Below, piece by piece: positions 25,294-39,500 of a DNA stretch of 64,000 bases. Numbering within the stretch: the first letter of the stretch is position 1; every line of letters starts with the position of its first letter. The stretch spans positions 65,461,144 through 65,525,143 of the forward strand of contig OX578276.1 of assembly GCA_951217055.1 (NCBI GenBank). Reading direction: 5' to 3'. The notes under the pieces are model-generated. The model was not told where the DNA came from. It ran no database searches and saw only the letters and a list, made by a program, of their open reading frames with translations. The stretch is from Gerris lacustris. Taxonomy: Eukaryota; Arthropoda; Insecta; Hemiptera; Gerridae. The translations under genes and the position numbers were made by a program.

Positions 25294-25857
25294 GAGGTGG
25301 ACCAAGAAGTCATGGAAATGAGAGGAGTGCGCTAGTGTCGTTATGTACAGTCAGTTTTTGATATAATAGACCACGGTCAAAAAACACAGTGTTGTTCTTC
25401 TGTTATTAATAATTTTATTTTTGATAACTTCTATATTTTTTAAATATTTTTTGCAACAGGCAACACTGCACCTAATAAGAAATCACTAATAATATACGAT
25501 AATATTTGTATATTATTATTTATTGATTATTTATAATAATATTCTTTAAATCTAAATCGATATTCTTTTTCCTTAATCTATTTTTTTTCTTCCTCTTTAT
25601 TTCTGAGTTTTGGATTTAGAACAGTTGTGACTATAGTTCGTGCTGTATAAAAACAAACAAAACAGGAAACCTAACAGATTGGAAACCCTCCTGTTGTTAT
25701 TCGTGAGATTTGACATAACTGCGCATGTCATACAAACTAGGAATGGTTATTGTCTTAGCACCCGACTGTACTGACTTCGGCACTACTCGGAAGTTCCGAT
25801 TTTATACGAAGTTAAGCTTTCCGTTTCTCCCGTGTTCATGACTTCTTGGTCGACCTC
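25294..25857 (-). mobile_element. TA-flanked MITE family, copy A (564 bp)
   Basis: Inverted ends GAGGTGGACCAAGAAGTCATG (left) and GAGGTCGACCAAGAAGTCATG (right, minus strand) are flanked by TA at 25292-25293 and 25858-25859. A second copy of similar length in inverted orientation lies at 57384-57945. The two share most of their interior, for example ATAACTTCTATATTTTTTAA and TGACATAACTGCGCATGTCA here. TA duplication and end structure point to the Tc1/mariner group. No transposase is encoded. Confidence 0.85.
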
Positions 25858-26330
25858 TAGAAACATAACAAACAAAAATTATTTACCTGTTTTGAAATTA
25901 CTTAAGTGGTTTAAAGAAAACTTAAAAATATATAAATATTTACAATTTAAAGAATTCAACCATAGTACATTTTAAATTTGTTCCTTACAATAATTTAGTT
26001 TAACATTCTAATATCACAATGACATCCCTGGATCAATAGCACAAACATAAGTCTTAGAGAGATTATATTATAAAAAGCACAAATAGGAAGCGAAAGTATA
26101 AATATAAGAGTTTACTACAAGAAGCATGCTAGTTAAACAAAATACCAAGGAATAAATAGCTGGAGCAGATAGAGCCCAAAAAAGCAGATACATTATCACC
26201 CTTACTTGATGAGCATAATATGCCTTTGAGCATGATACATTTTATCAGAATCGCAGACCTAGTTTAATTAATTTAATTGCTTCTTGTAATCTGTTTAATA
26301 TTCAGTACAGCACTAAAGTTTACTACATAA

Positions 26331-26444
<114 letters not shown>

Positions 26445-26500
26445 AAAATAAAAGACTGAACTATTAAATAATTCACTACATATATACATCTGTTAACTTT

Positions 26501-27390
26501 TTAATCGTAAGAAAGACATTGATCTAAATGTTGATTGATAGTGGAAGCAGTTAATACAGCAGTACAATTGGGGCAGTTAACAGGAGGACTAGCAGGTTTG
26601 TCATTAGGTTTGATCTCAGCTGGAGGGAATTCATCATTATCCGAATCAAAATCACTGATACGTTTAGTTGCAGCAGAATGGTAATCTTCATTATCTGAAT
26701 CGGAATCACTCAGAGTGTCATTCCTTGACGAATTGAATACACTTTCTAATTGAGCACAATCATCCAAGTGTTCATTAATTGAAACACCTCTTTTTATTTT
26801 AGAATTACAAACTGGACAATTCAGATGAGGCAAATTTTCTTCTTCTTCATCAGAACTATAAGAAGTTAAATCAGTGACAGATGGATTAAAATCTTCCTCA
26901 AAATCAATACCTGTTAAATCTTCATAGTAAACAGCAGAATTGGATGAAGTTGAAGGAGTCAATGAAGGTTTATCTGTATTTTTGTTCACTTCATTTTTAG
27001 AGGAAGTAGAAGTTCCAAGAAGCCGACTTTTGCTTTTATCATTAGCACCACTGCTACCAAGTTGATAACCCTTGCCAGCAAATGGTATTATTGGCACTTT
27101 AAAATTGCCTTTTACTTCCGTCTCTGGACTTTTTGTTCCAACAGTGCTCCCAGATTTACCAAAGCCAAATATGTTGTTCTTAATTCCCCCGTGCTTGACG
27201 ATAGATCCTCCCTCTTTAGTTGGCTGGATCCCGTGGACAGGAGCACTTAAACCTCTAGCAGAAGGAAGGGGTACCTTGTTTGGAACAACATTTTTGGTTT
27301 TTTCAGATGACCCAGCTGCAGCAGTTGTAGTTTTAAATGGGGATTTGTTAGGAGTAGAAGAGAAGAAATTTTTTAATTCTTTTTGATTTT
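26501..27390 (-). CDS. SPRTN: SPRTN exon 6 (PIP, SHP and two UBZ4)
   Basis: Acceptor TTTTTTTTAG|AAAATC; runs to the TAA at 26501-26503. Encodes the regulatory tail: PIP box directly after the splice, SHP motif, an acidic serine-rich stretch and two UBZ4 fingers (NCPVC..NEHLDDC and NCPNC..NQHLDQC). The last finger ends four residues before the stop. Confidence 0.93.
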
Positions 27391-27487
27391 CTAAAAAAAA
27401 AGAAAATAATATAAAATTTATTAATATATATTGAATGGATAAAGTATAATTGCATGCAATGAGATTTAGAATATATATAAATATATA

Positions 27488-27526
<39 letters not shown>

Positions 27527-30500
27527 TTTAGAATTTTTTTGATTAAAGATTCCATATTTTTTTATTCATGTTCATGCCTTGCTATTGGTAATAATAGAAG
27601 CACCCTATGACAAGGACACATACATTTTTGTTTGTGTAGTCTTTTTTGTGTTTGTTATACATAATACATTTTTCAATTGTAGTCAAAGGATGTGAAAAAA
27701 AATAAATTATTTGTATTTAACATATTTATTTACCCACATGTTGTTGAAAATATATTGAAAACACGATGGGACAATTTTATTAAATGGGTTTACCCACATA
27801 ATTTACTTACATCAAATATTCTCAATTGTATATTTTAAAAACCTACTGTCAAGTAATGGAGTTTTCTTTTTAATTTCCACTTTTTCATCAGTTTTTAACT
27901 TTTTACGAGGTTTAGCTTTGAAGTTTTCTGGTTCTGCTACCTTATCAAAAGATCCACCACAGGTACGTAAATGTTCAGGGAACCAGAAGTCATTAGGACC
28001 TGGAGCTCTGTTAGTAGCACGTCGCACATAGCCAAAATAAGGTGGATTTGCTTTACAATTCCCATTACACCTCCATACATGTGTTTTATAGTGGTTTACC
28101 TCATCATGGAAACTGTGGTAAATCTGGAAAATAAAAGTTTAGTATTCATTACATTATATTTAAAAAAAAAAAAGTGAAAATAAGATATTATAAAGGGTGT
28201 CCCAAAATTGAAGCAACATTTGAATTAAATAGAAAACACAGTTTTTAAGCCCCCTGCACACGATCAATAATAATTTTAATAATATTATTGAAAACGACAA
28301 ACCGCACACCAATCAATATTCGTTTCATTTTGCCTCTAGCCATGCCCGTACACAAGTTGGACATGTCACACTTCTCTTTTTTATCATGAATAAAAAAATG
28401 CGTACATTTCGCTGTTATTGCTTTGTGCAACCAAACATTCTATCAACCGTAAACAGTGGGTGAAAGAGACTGGATCAAAAGAAGAGAACATTATTCTCAT
28501 GTAACATTACTGAGAGAAATTTCTTTAAGTGATTCCACAGACTATTATAATTATTTTCGAATGAATGTCCACACGTTCCATACCCTCAAAGAAATGCTAG
28601 AACCTCTTTTAAATGCCAAGACACAAATTTGAGAGATAAATTGGCAATTTCTTCTGTTTCCTCAAACATCTTTTTTTAAATATAAATCAAAATAATAATA
28701 ATAAACAAATATTACAGAAAACTGTTAAAAACTTTGCTCAACAAAGGCAGGCTCGACAAACTCAAGAGAGAAGGTAATTTAAAAACAGGTTCTACTTTCA
28801 AATGCAAAAGAATCGACTCTCAGTTAATTTAACCACTAAAATTAAAATAAGCCTCTAGTTCCTACCTCGACCAAATTTGTATTTGAACTGAGTATTGAAC
28901 AAAGTATTGGCTAACCACCACACACGATCAATAGTATTTTCAATATCCCCACCACTTTCTAGTATTGATGTTCGAAATAAAAAAAAAAAAAATCATCAAT
29001 ACTGTTCTATTATATCAATACCAACTTCCAATACCTCCGCACAAAGTCAATAGTTTTATTTTTTTTTATATTGAATCATAAAGTACATAGGATTATAGGA
29101 TAGGGTTATTTATGGAGTAACACATCGGGCAAATGGCCTCCACGGTTTTGCTGGCACATATGCACTTTTTTGTCGAAATTTTCCATGACCATTTTGCATA
29201 AATGTGGCTGAATTTTGTTGATGCAGCGTTTCATATCCTCCTTTAATGCACGGGTGGTTGTGGGCTTGTTGACGTAATAACCTTTGACTTCAAATAAACC
29301 CATAAAAATAAATCTAATGGTGTTACATAACACGATCTAAGGGGTTAAATTAAATAAATACATTAAATAAGTTAAAGTATATGAAATAAATTTATCGTGT
29401 TAAATCACGATTAATATTAAAAAAAACGTTGTTGTATCGTGTAACGTTCCATTTTTATTAACCCTAAAATCTCTGGTATTATTATTATTATTTTTTTTTT
29501 TTTCAGGGGTGCCAAAAAATTTACAGCACAAATGACGGCAAATTCAAATCTTACGTTAATTTTGGGACACCCTTTATAATGATATAAATAAAATTATCTA
29601 ACCTAAAATATTGCACATAGGGACCACAATTCTTACCTTTTTTTCTTTAAACATAGAAAAAAGGTAAAAGGGGTGCATATTATACGTGACTGTAAACAAT
29701 TACCTACTGATTTTTCTAACTTGAGTTTTTGCCATTTTAGGTAGGTTATTGAAAAATAACCATAATCCAATAGTGTTATGGTTACATTTCATACTTGCTA
29801 CACTGCATGTCTGTGTGTAAGAAAATATGAATGTAAATGTTTCTTTTAACAATAGTACATTACGCGTCTAGTGAGGAAAGTAGCATTTTGCATGCGAGTG
29901 TGGAGTTTGCACCCGAGCGACAGCGAGGGTAGTAAAACCAGTTGAGTACCGTACTTTATCTACGATTGTTGGATTTTAATAATAAATACAGAAAAAAATA
30001 TTTAATAAACTTCCTGTAAATAAGTTCTTATTTCTCTTTTGATAAAGATGACATTAATTCATTAGTTGTATTTTGTGCCAAATTAATTATTTTGGGAGGC
30101 GGATTATTCTCCTCATTTTCGTCATAATGACATAAATCAATCATTGTTTTTAGCTCGATATAAATAGTTACTTTAATTAAACAAACAGCAAATTAGTTTT
30201 GTTAAAATGTAAACAAACTCGCTAATCGTGCGTTAAGGTGAAGAATTCTTCTTGTTTACCGCACTAGGGCAGAAAAAGTAAATAATGCACACAAGATAAA
30301 CCTTAAGTTCACTTTATATTTAAAGTACAAACATTTATAATAAATTCTAATACAATCAATACAAATATTTCTGCAACATTGATGCCTGACTGTCATATTA
30401 ATATGACATATTGACAGCCACCTCTTAATATGACAGTCCCAGCATTCTCCTCACTTTTATCAGCGAAGGTTCTGGCAATGGTTTGGTGAAACCATCAGCT

Positions 30501-33500
30501 GGTTGGTCCTTTCCAGCAAGGTGGTGAACCTCTATTTCTTGCTTCTCCACTAGTTCTCTGATAAAGTGATGATGAATGTCAATATGCTTCGTTCTTCCAT
30601 GAAGCTCTGGATTTTTCGTTAGTGCTATTGCACTAATATTATCCTCATAAAGAGGGATTCGGTTTTCTAATGGTTCTTGGAGTTCCAAGATTAGAGACTT
30701 AAGCCACAATGCTTCACAAGCTGCGCCACTGAGAGCCATGTACTCAGCCTCAGCTGTTGACAATGCTACTGTCTGCTGCTTCTTGGCAGTCCAAGATACC
30801 ACTGCACCATGAACACAAAAAAATAACCAGACGTAGATTTTCTCTCATAGGGATCAGATCCCCAGTCTGCATCCACGTAACCTTCTAAGGGTTGAGTGGA
30901 ATTTTCTTTCTCCTTAAAACATAGCTTAATGTCAAGAGTTCCCTTGATGTAGCGCAACGCTCTCTTGGCTTGTTCCCATACCTTCTGATTAGGGCAGCTT
31001 TGAAATCGACTCAAGTAGCTTACAGAGGCACTGAGATCTGGACGAGTAGCTAACATAGCATACATTAAACACCCTATTAACCGTTTGTAGGGTTTATCCA
31101 GCTCATAAGTTTTCTTCTGTTTTTCTTTTCTCCTTGTCTTTCAAAAGCAATGATTTGAAGTTAGGTTCCATAGGGGTCTTAGTAGGATTACAGTCTAACA
31201 TTCCAAATCTGTTCAATAAGTCTGTTAAATATTTCTTCTGACTTAAGAACATTTCATTTGATTCTCGGTTCCTTTCAATTTTTATGCCTAAATAATAATT
31301 TAATTCGCCTAAATCTTCCATTTCAAAATTTTCTTTTAACACGTTCAGGACGGCACGCCGCGTATGTGCGGCGGGTCGACTTACCCGCCGGCCTGCCGCC
31401 GCACATGTGCGGGGCCAAGTATTTTTGGTTGTAATGGGTTGTTGAGGGAGCTAGGCTGGCTTTATAAGTCTGAAACTCGCTGTAGGCCTTCACAACAACC
31501 ATACCTCTTACCTCATTTACTTCGTCTGCAAGTTGTCGGGAAAACTTTTTTCAATATTCTCAAAAGTGTGATTTCTTCAGTTTTCATCATTTTTTTAAAG
31601 GTAAGCAAATAATATCTTAGATTTATACATTAATTACTACTTTACTTTAAATTAAAGTGCTTTAGTAAATATAATATTTATCTTATAATTGCAAAACACC
31701 TTTTTTTTTTTTTTTTTTTTTAGTTGGTCGTTATATTTTTTATTTTTATGATCAATAACTTATTAATTATTTTTTTAGTTTGAATATATTACATAAACGA
31801 AGTTAAAATGATTTCTAATAAAATTTATTTTTAAATTATTCTATAATTACTAATCTATAATTACTAAAAGTTGAAGTTTTATTGCATTTTTCTATGCATA
31901 GCAAAATGCCCAAGGAAAGCTTAGCTAAAAATATTTTCACCACCCTTGTGTCATATGGCATAATTTAACTAGAACGTTATTTTTTACATAATATTTAAAT
32001 TTAAATTACTGAAGCATGTATTTCTCAATGGTATTCACCCCAAAATATGTGATTCACATTGAAAGTAGTGAAATTGGTACACTGATGGATTACTTTCGAG
32101 TTGTTCAACAATTCGGAAGAGGATATTTAAAAATTAGTGCTTAATTTTTCAAGAGTACAAAAATCAGAATAATAATTTTAAGTATTCACAGTTTTAGCCT
32201 ATTGCTCTCAGATTTGTTAGGTAACAGTTAAAAAAATTACTTAGTATGTATATATTTGTACAAAACAACAACCCTAAAGGGATTATGGCAGATGGTTTTG
32301 CATAAGTTGGGCGCTAATCACTACCCTATTCATTTTGCTAAGAGTAATCGTGTTGTTTGTTTGTACTTTGTATTCAAATAAACTTGGAAAACCCTTGCCC
32401 CCTGTTAATGACCTTTATTTTTCAAGGCCTAAGTAATCCGTTATATTCTTCAAGTAGTTGCGATTATATCTAATCCCCGTTATTATTACCCCTGACTAAA
32501 TTTATAACCATTGGGGTTTATCATACAACTATTCCAATATTTTTGAAGTATTATAGTTTATAAATACTCTGTACAATATATCCTTGTTTTTACCAAAATA
32601 TGTACCTATTAATTTATTTACTAATTTCTTCTTTTTTTTTTAAGAATGGATGCACCGTTTACGTCTCAGGGTCCTGATAGGAAAATGTCGTAATCTGAGG
32701 GGGATGATGTGAGAAGGGTCTAACACAGAGGAGGAGTTGCGACGGATTTTAGAAGAAAATGTTTCTTATAGGTAAATTTCTTTCGACGACTATGACTTTT
32801 CGTCAGAAAATGAGGACAAAAATAAGCCCCCAGCAAATCTAAACGCACTCGTTGATCGACATGGTGGTAAAGGAATCTAATGCCTACGCTTCGTCTCTTC
32901 TGGTTAAACACGTGTCTCCAAAGTCCTTTGTCAAGTGGAAAAACATTACAGCTGCGGAGTTCAAAACATTTTTAGGCCTTATTTTTTTAATGGGGATAAT
33001 TAAATTAAATAGATTAAAAGATTATTGGAGAGGAGATTACCTCTTTCAAATGCCCATTCCTAAATTTATGTCTCGCGACAAATTCTTATTAATTTCAAGG
33101 GCTCTTCATTTTTCTATGGAACTAAATTTATTTGACCCTCTTGGGAAGATTCGGCCAGTAATAACTTACTTCAACGAAGTCATGAAATCCAATTATTACC
33201 CGTCAAAGAATTTATCTATAGATGAAAGTATGGTGTTATGGCGAGGTCGTTTATCGTTTCGTCAATACGTAAATGGCAATCGACACAAGTACGGAATATA
33301 GCTGTATATATTGGCTGAGCCTGATGGGCTTGTCCATAAAATCCATGTTTATGGCGGAGCTAAGGATGCAGAGGTTTCAGGGTTATTATATTATTATGTT
33401 TATACTTTTTAATGTTCTAAATATACGTTGTAATGTTAAACTACGACTTAGAGTTGTTATTTTAATATTTAGATCCTTTTATAACATATATGTAGTAAAG

Positions 33501-36500
33501 TTATGCCATCCTAGGTAGGCTAAACCAGCAACAATTTTTTTTCAAACTTCCCCCCGGCCTGCACGCCGCGTATATGCGTTTTGAATAATTTAATTATTAA
33601 TTACCTAAATAATTAAAAAAAAAAAATTTTAATATTTTTTATGTGTTTATATGATGTTTTTACATCAATTATGAATTTTATAAAAATTCAGCCCGTAGGA
33701 AATTTCAGGTTTTTCTGGCCGTCCTGAACGTGTTAATAGGTTTTTGTATTTCTCTGTTTTTCTTATATCTTTACTAGCCAGGATCAAATCATCAACAAAT
33801 ACAAGTAAATATATACTTTCTGTTCCTTCCCCTTCAATATACAAACACATATCTGCTTCCGACCTTCTAAAACCAATTTCTCTTAACACTTTGTCCAACC
33901 TCTCATTCCAGCAACGAGGGGCCTGTTTTAAACCACAAAGGGATCGAACCAACTTGCAGACTCTTCCTGTACCGTCATCGAACCCATCTGGCTGAGCCAT
34001 ATAAACATCTTCTTTTAGCTCACCATTCAGAAAAGCCGTTTTGAAGTCCATTTAATGTAGATGGAGATCACGTTTGTTTGTTAACACTAGAAGAGTACGA
34101 AAAGTTGCTAAACGAGCTACTGGAGCAAATGTTTCTTTGTAGTCCAAGCCAGGTGTTTGCAGAAATCCTTTGACTACAAGTCTTGCCTTATAGCGTTGTG
34201 GATTGCCGTCAGCATCTTTCTTAATTTTAAACACCCACCTTGACTGCATCACTTTTCAATCTTTCGGTTTATCAACCATTTTCCACGTTCCGTTTTTAAC
34301 CAGACTGTCCATTTCACCTTTAACTGCTTCTCACCAATTTTCTTCATCCGGTCTACCTTCTATATTTTTGATTTTCGTTGGCAAATCTTCTACAAGTTCT
34401 TCAGCACTCATGGCAAAATATGTTTCATAGTCATCAAGGTAGTTTGGCCTTTTTACAATCCTTTCAGACCTTCTTATTTCTGATGGACGTTCTAGTTCAG
34501 TTGTTTTAATCTCTTTCTCTCTATTTTCTATTTTACATATTTCTTTACCTTCTTCTATTGACTGAACGTGTTTTGACTCAGATTGTTTGTCTTTAGTTTC
34601 TTTGAATATCACATCTCTTCCCAGAATAACATTTTTCTTTGTAGGGTCCCAAAGACGATATCCGTTAGGAGCATATCCCACCATGGAAACTAACTTACTC
34701 TTTGCATCAAATTTCTTTCTTTTTTCTTTTGGAAAAGTTTGTTTTTCTTCCATACCAAAGATCTGCTGGTATTTTGTTCTGTAGAGCAGTAGTAGGTCTT
34801 CTATTAATCAGATAGGCAGCAGCCTGCACAGCTTCACTCCACAAGTGTTTCCCAAGATTACTAGATAGAAGCATGGTTCTTGCTGATTCAACTAGAGTCC
34901 TATTCATTCTTTCAGCAACTCCATTGTTTTGGGGTGTTCTAGGAATAGTGTATTCTACTTTTATACCACTTTTATACCTTTCTTTATACAAAATTTTTTA
35001 AACAACTGTGATACATATTCACCTACGTTGTCACACCTTAATCCTGAGATTTTTCTTTCGAAGTGAGTAGTAGCGGCAGCTTCATATTCTTTAAATTTCT
35101 CTAAAACTTCGTCTTTTCTTTTTATCATATACACAACAGTAAAATGAGTGTAACTGTCAACAAACGTTAAAAAATATTCATTCTTATCCCATGATGTTGG
35201 ATTGATAGGGCCACAAACATCTGAATGAACTAATTCTAGAGGTCTTGAAGTTGGAGGTCCTTTATTTGAATGAGGGAGTTTACTTTGTTTTCCTTCAATA
35301 CAAAACCCACAATCAAGATCTATATTCCTGCAATTTTTCATTCCTAAGATGTCACTCATTTTTGAGAGTTGTTGCACATTTATGTGGGCTAATCTTCTAT
35401 GCCACAAATCAAAATTCTCTTCCACAGTACGCAAATTTACGACAGGTAATGGATGTTCAAATTCTACCATATAGACACGATTTTTTCTCTTCGCCACAGC
35501 TACTTTCTCAGAACCAGTGTATATTGTCGCTAAACCTTTATTAAAAATAATTCTTAGACCAGCTTCTTCAATTCTGCCGACAGATGATAGATTAAAATTT
35601 AAGTTCTTGATGTATAATACCCTAGTAATAGTTAATTCTTTTCCAAAAGATTCAATTTTGATAGTTCCTTCTTTTTGAGCTATTAGAGTTTGTTCTGCTT
35701 TGGCTACAGCTATTTCAATTGGAACTTCCAGATCATGAATTTCTGAAAAACATGAAATGTCGTTGACCATATGACCAGATGCTCCAGAGTCGAGAAGGAA
35801 TACTAATTTATTACTAGCAACACTTGCACATTCTTGATTCTTTTCTATCTCTTCAGCGGCAAATGTCACACCAGATGCTGATTTATATTTATTATTTTTG
35901 TCTTCTTTCTTATTAGGTTTTATTTCATTATTTCTATTATTTGTTTTAAATAGTTTCTTAAATTTGCACTGGGCTTGAAAGTGCCCCGGGCGATCACAAT
36001 TGTAGCACCGAAACTTATGTGTAGAGGTAGAAGGAAAAGCCGTAGTATCATTATTTTCATTCTCAAAATCTGATCTCTGTTTTCTCTTTAACTCTTCATC
36101 AAGGAGTTTAGATTTGACGAATTCAAGTTTAAGATATTCTTCTGGTATTGTTTCCAAAGCAGTAGTTATGACATCATAGGAAGGGGGAAGTGTAAGAAAT
36201 AAATTGCAAATAACATCGGTTTCCTTTATTTTGGCACCACAACTTTTAAGCTCTCTGATAGTTCTATCGAATTCAAGAAAATGGGAACTTAGCGAGACTC
36301 CTTCTTTTAATTTCAATGACATCAGTTTTCTTCTTAAAAATATTTGTTTGGTAATACCTTTTCAAGCGAATGTAGAAATTAGGGTATCCCAAATTTCATG
36401 TGGTAATTTCTTGTCTTTTACATATTCCAGATGACTATTGGCTATATGTTTTACAATAAGAGATTTATATTTTCTTTCCTTTACAATCCTCTTAGCTAGA

Positions 36501-39500
36501 GAAGCAATTTTTTCTTTCTTTTCTTTAGATGAGTCAATTTCTAATACCTCATACAAAGAGTCATCTCTCTTCTCTAAACAGTCCAACAAATCATGCTCTT
36601 CTAGCATAACCTCTATTCTATATTTCCAATTATCAAAGTCCGTTCCATCAAATTGGTGGAACTAAAATGGACCTCTAAAATCCGGAGCCTCGAAAATCCG
36701 GACTGCCTACTGAAAAATTTAATAACTAGAAATTCTATAAAAAAAATTCCGAAAGGTGAAAGTGGGACATCTCTTGCAAAAAAGTATGGTGTGGGGTCAT
36801 CTAAAACAAAAATGAGATAGCATACTGCGATACGCGTCAAAGCTAGATTCTGAAGAGGGGTCAAAAACCCGGAAAACGTTACGAATGGCAAATGATACCC
36901 TTTAGAAGATGCGATGTACATATGGTTTACCCAAAGAAGAAGCTCAGGCGCACCTTTAACAGGTCCTCTAGTCTGCGAAAAAGTTGTTTTACAGCATATT
37001 TGAAAATTCGGACAAATCGGTAATTCGGACAGTGTCTGGTCCCAATTAGTCCGAATTATCGAGGTTCCACTGTACAATCAATGTTTATATTTCGTATCAA
37101 TCGTAGATAAAAAAATTATTTTCATCAAGTAATCAAATGAAGCTGCTTAAATAATTATTGTGTTTATATTATGAATCTTACTTACATTGAATAATAAAAA
37201 TCTTTATAATTTTAGAGGTCAACTCATTTTATTGTAAATTAAATAGAATTAAAACAAGTAATTTTTTTCTTCGGACATTAACTAGGAACTTTGATTTTAA
37301 CATTTTAAAATAGTCAGAACTATTTTTATTTAAATGTTTTCCTCAGGGCCCCCTTTTTATGAATTATAGTAATCACATATGCATTACTAGTTTACTCTTA
37401 AAGAAAGAAATATTTTGAAGGAAAGCGTTCTTTTAATTTTTACTATAGAATATTAGGTTGGTACTAATGTTAGTTGCCAAATTATTTACTGCTACCGTTT
37501 CCAGTTTTTACTTGAGTTACAGTTCATCTATCAGTTCTGTTTTTTCCCTCTTAAAAATACCTATAAGTAACATTAAAAAAAAAATTGAGTACAATGTGCA
37601 CATGGATAATATTATCCCGAATTTCAGGTGCCTATTAAGCCAAACTATGGCTAAAAAATATATAACAGTTTCTGCCAATAAAGTGAGAGAAAATAAGAAT
37701 ACCTCTAATTTTATATTTTAATATTAGCTCCTTTTAATTAATTAGAAAATTTTTATGTTGTCCCTTTTCCTAAAAATTCTGATTTTTTAAAACAATCATG
37801 CATGTCTAAGTTACATATTTAAAAAAATGTCTACCTTCCAAGCTTACTGAAGGTAACAGAAGCATTGTGATAATTTTTTAGAACCATTTTTGGGTGTTAT
37901 CTGACTGTTGGTGAACATTTAGCAAAGCACCATGTCTTAAAAACTCCTGGTCCGATTTTAATGGAATTTGGATGATATGTCAAAACAAAATTAGCCCACA
38001 GATGACGCCATAATAAAGTAAACCTTCTGTGCCCATTTCTTCCTCTTCCCCATGTGTACTATAACATACTAGTGTGTGTGTACATACAATATAGTGCATT
38101 TATTTTCATAATCTATTAAGGTACTATATTAATAATTATTACTATTATGTTCAAGTCTTTTTCTTAAATGCATCACCCCTCTGATCCCACACCCTAACGA
38201 TGTTTTGCACATTTTCAAACACTTTATATACTCTACTAAAATAGTTGCTCAAGGCTGAACAGCTTACTAAATATAATAAGTAATTGTAATGATAAATAAT
38301 TTGGAAAACGGCCATAATACAAAGAGAAAAATTAGTTACTAAACTAGTGACATTTTGATTTCATAACTTTTTCCCAAAAACAAAAACAGGAGATATTTTT
38401 TCCATAAAGCATTTTGAGTTAACATACTGGACCATATGCAATAATGATTCAATTAAGTTTACTTAACAATATTAAGTTATATTTTAAAAGCAGTGATTTA
38501 AATATACATGAAAATTAATAGTAAAATTTAACATACTGTTATGTGAGTGCCGGCTTCCTTGTTAATTCTATCCATGTGTTTACAGAACTCAGGGCCATGA
38601 CTTCCACGGTCCTTATTATTCTTGGTTACAAACAAGTAGGCATGTATCATTTCATGCTGGAAAAAGTCAACATCTATAAATATAAAATTAAATTTTTGTC
38701 TATACAATGTTCAGAATTTGAATATTTTTGGATAATTTTTAATTTCTTGCATTACAAAAACGGAATCCAGCCTAAACTTTTTTCCTGTTCGTGTTTATGT
38801 CTCTCGGTATCCATGTATGTCTAAATATCATTCACCACCAGTCCGACTTTACAGGCGCAAAACTGGCTGAACTAAATAAATTAATTTTTATGCAGAGGAG
38901 TGCCAACATGTTGCAGGCTTAGTTTCATTAACAAAAATATTGAGTAGAACCAGAGTTATTAACAATTTTATAAAAAAAAAAATTAAAAAATTGTAAATTT
39001 TCATAACCATATTGGTTACTGATTTTTACATCAAAACAAAATGTGATTTTTAAAACTATTATTTGTTTACGTTTTTACTTTTTCCTGGGTTTTCTTTAAA
39101 TAATTAAATCTGAACTTATTTGATTGCAATTACTTTTAGGTTCCTTGTATTTTAGTCTTATTACCAAAATTCTTAAGGCACAAATTAAGAATAATTATGG
39201 GTGTTATTAATGATTATTTATCATGCCTAATAATGAAAAGGTGGATTTTTGCAGGTAATAAAAATCTCCTAACTGTAATTTGCAGGATATTTCATTCATA
39301 ATAATGGAATAAATGATGAATAATATACTCAGGATTCATTTCTATAAAGGCTTTGGAAACAAAACAATAAAGGCATTTCATTTATTGATTTAAACCTAGC
39401 CACTGATTCCTAGCATAAGCCCTATGTGGAGCGCTGTTAATTTAATTAAAATATATTGACTGCAGAGGAGTTCATATTGTGGTGTCACAGCGAACAGATC

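Larger units (their letters stand above)
28191..29576 (-). mobile_element. Mariner-type element, decayed (1.39 kb)
   Basis: Inverted ends TAAAGGGTGTCCCAAAATT on both sides, flanked by TA at 28189-28190 and 29577-29578, in SPRTN intron 4. The minus-strand frame 29106-29333 is a C-terminal mariner transposase piece. The middle is partly foreign, with a PIF/Harbinger fragment at 28456-28632 and repeated CACACGATCAATA words near 28258 and 28920. Confidence 0.8.
30286..36660 (-). mobile_element. Copia-type LTR retrotransposon, decayed and interrupted
   Basis: Minus-strand order gag, protease, integrase, reverse transcriptase, RNase H is that of Ty1/copia elements. One LTR-like sequence of 131 bases (30286-30416) follows a purine tract; the 5' LTR is missing. 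The body is broken by a 2.4-kb piggyBac element (31340-33732), several in-frame stops and at least one frameshift. The element lies in SPRTN intron 4 within repeat 'R', so it inserted after that repeat. Confidence 0.85.
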
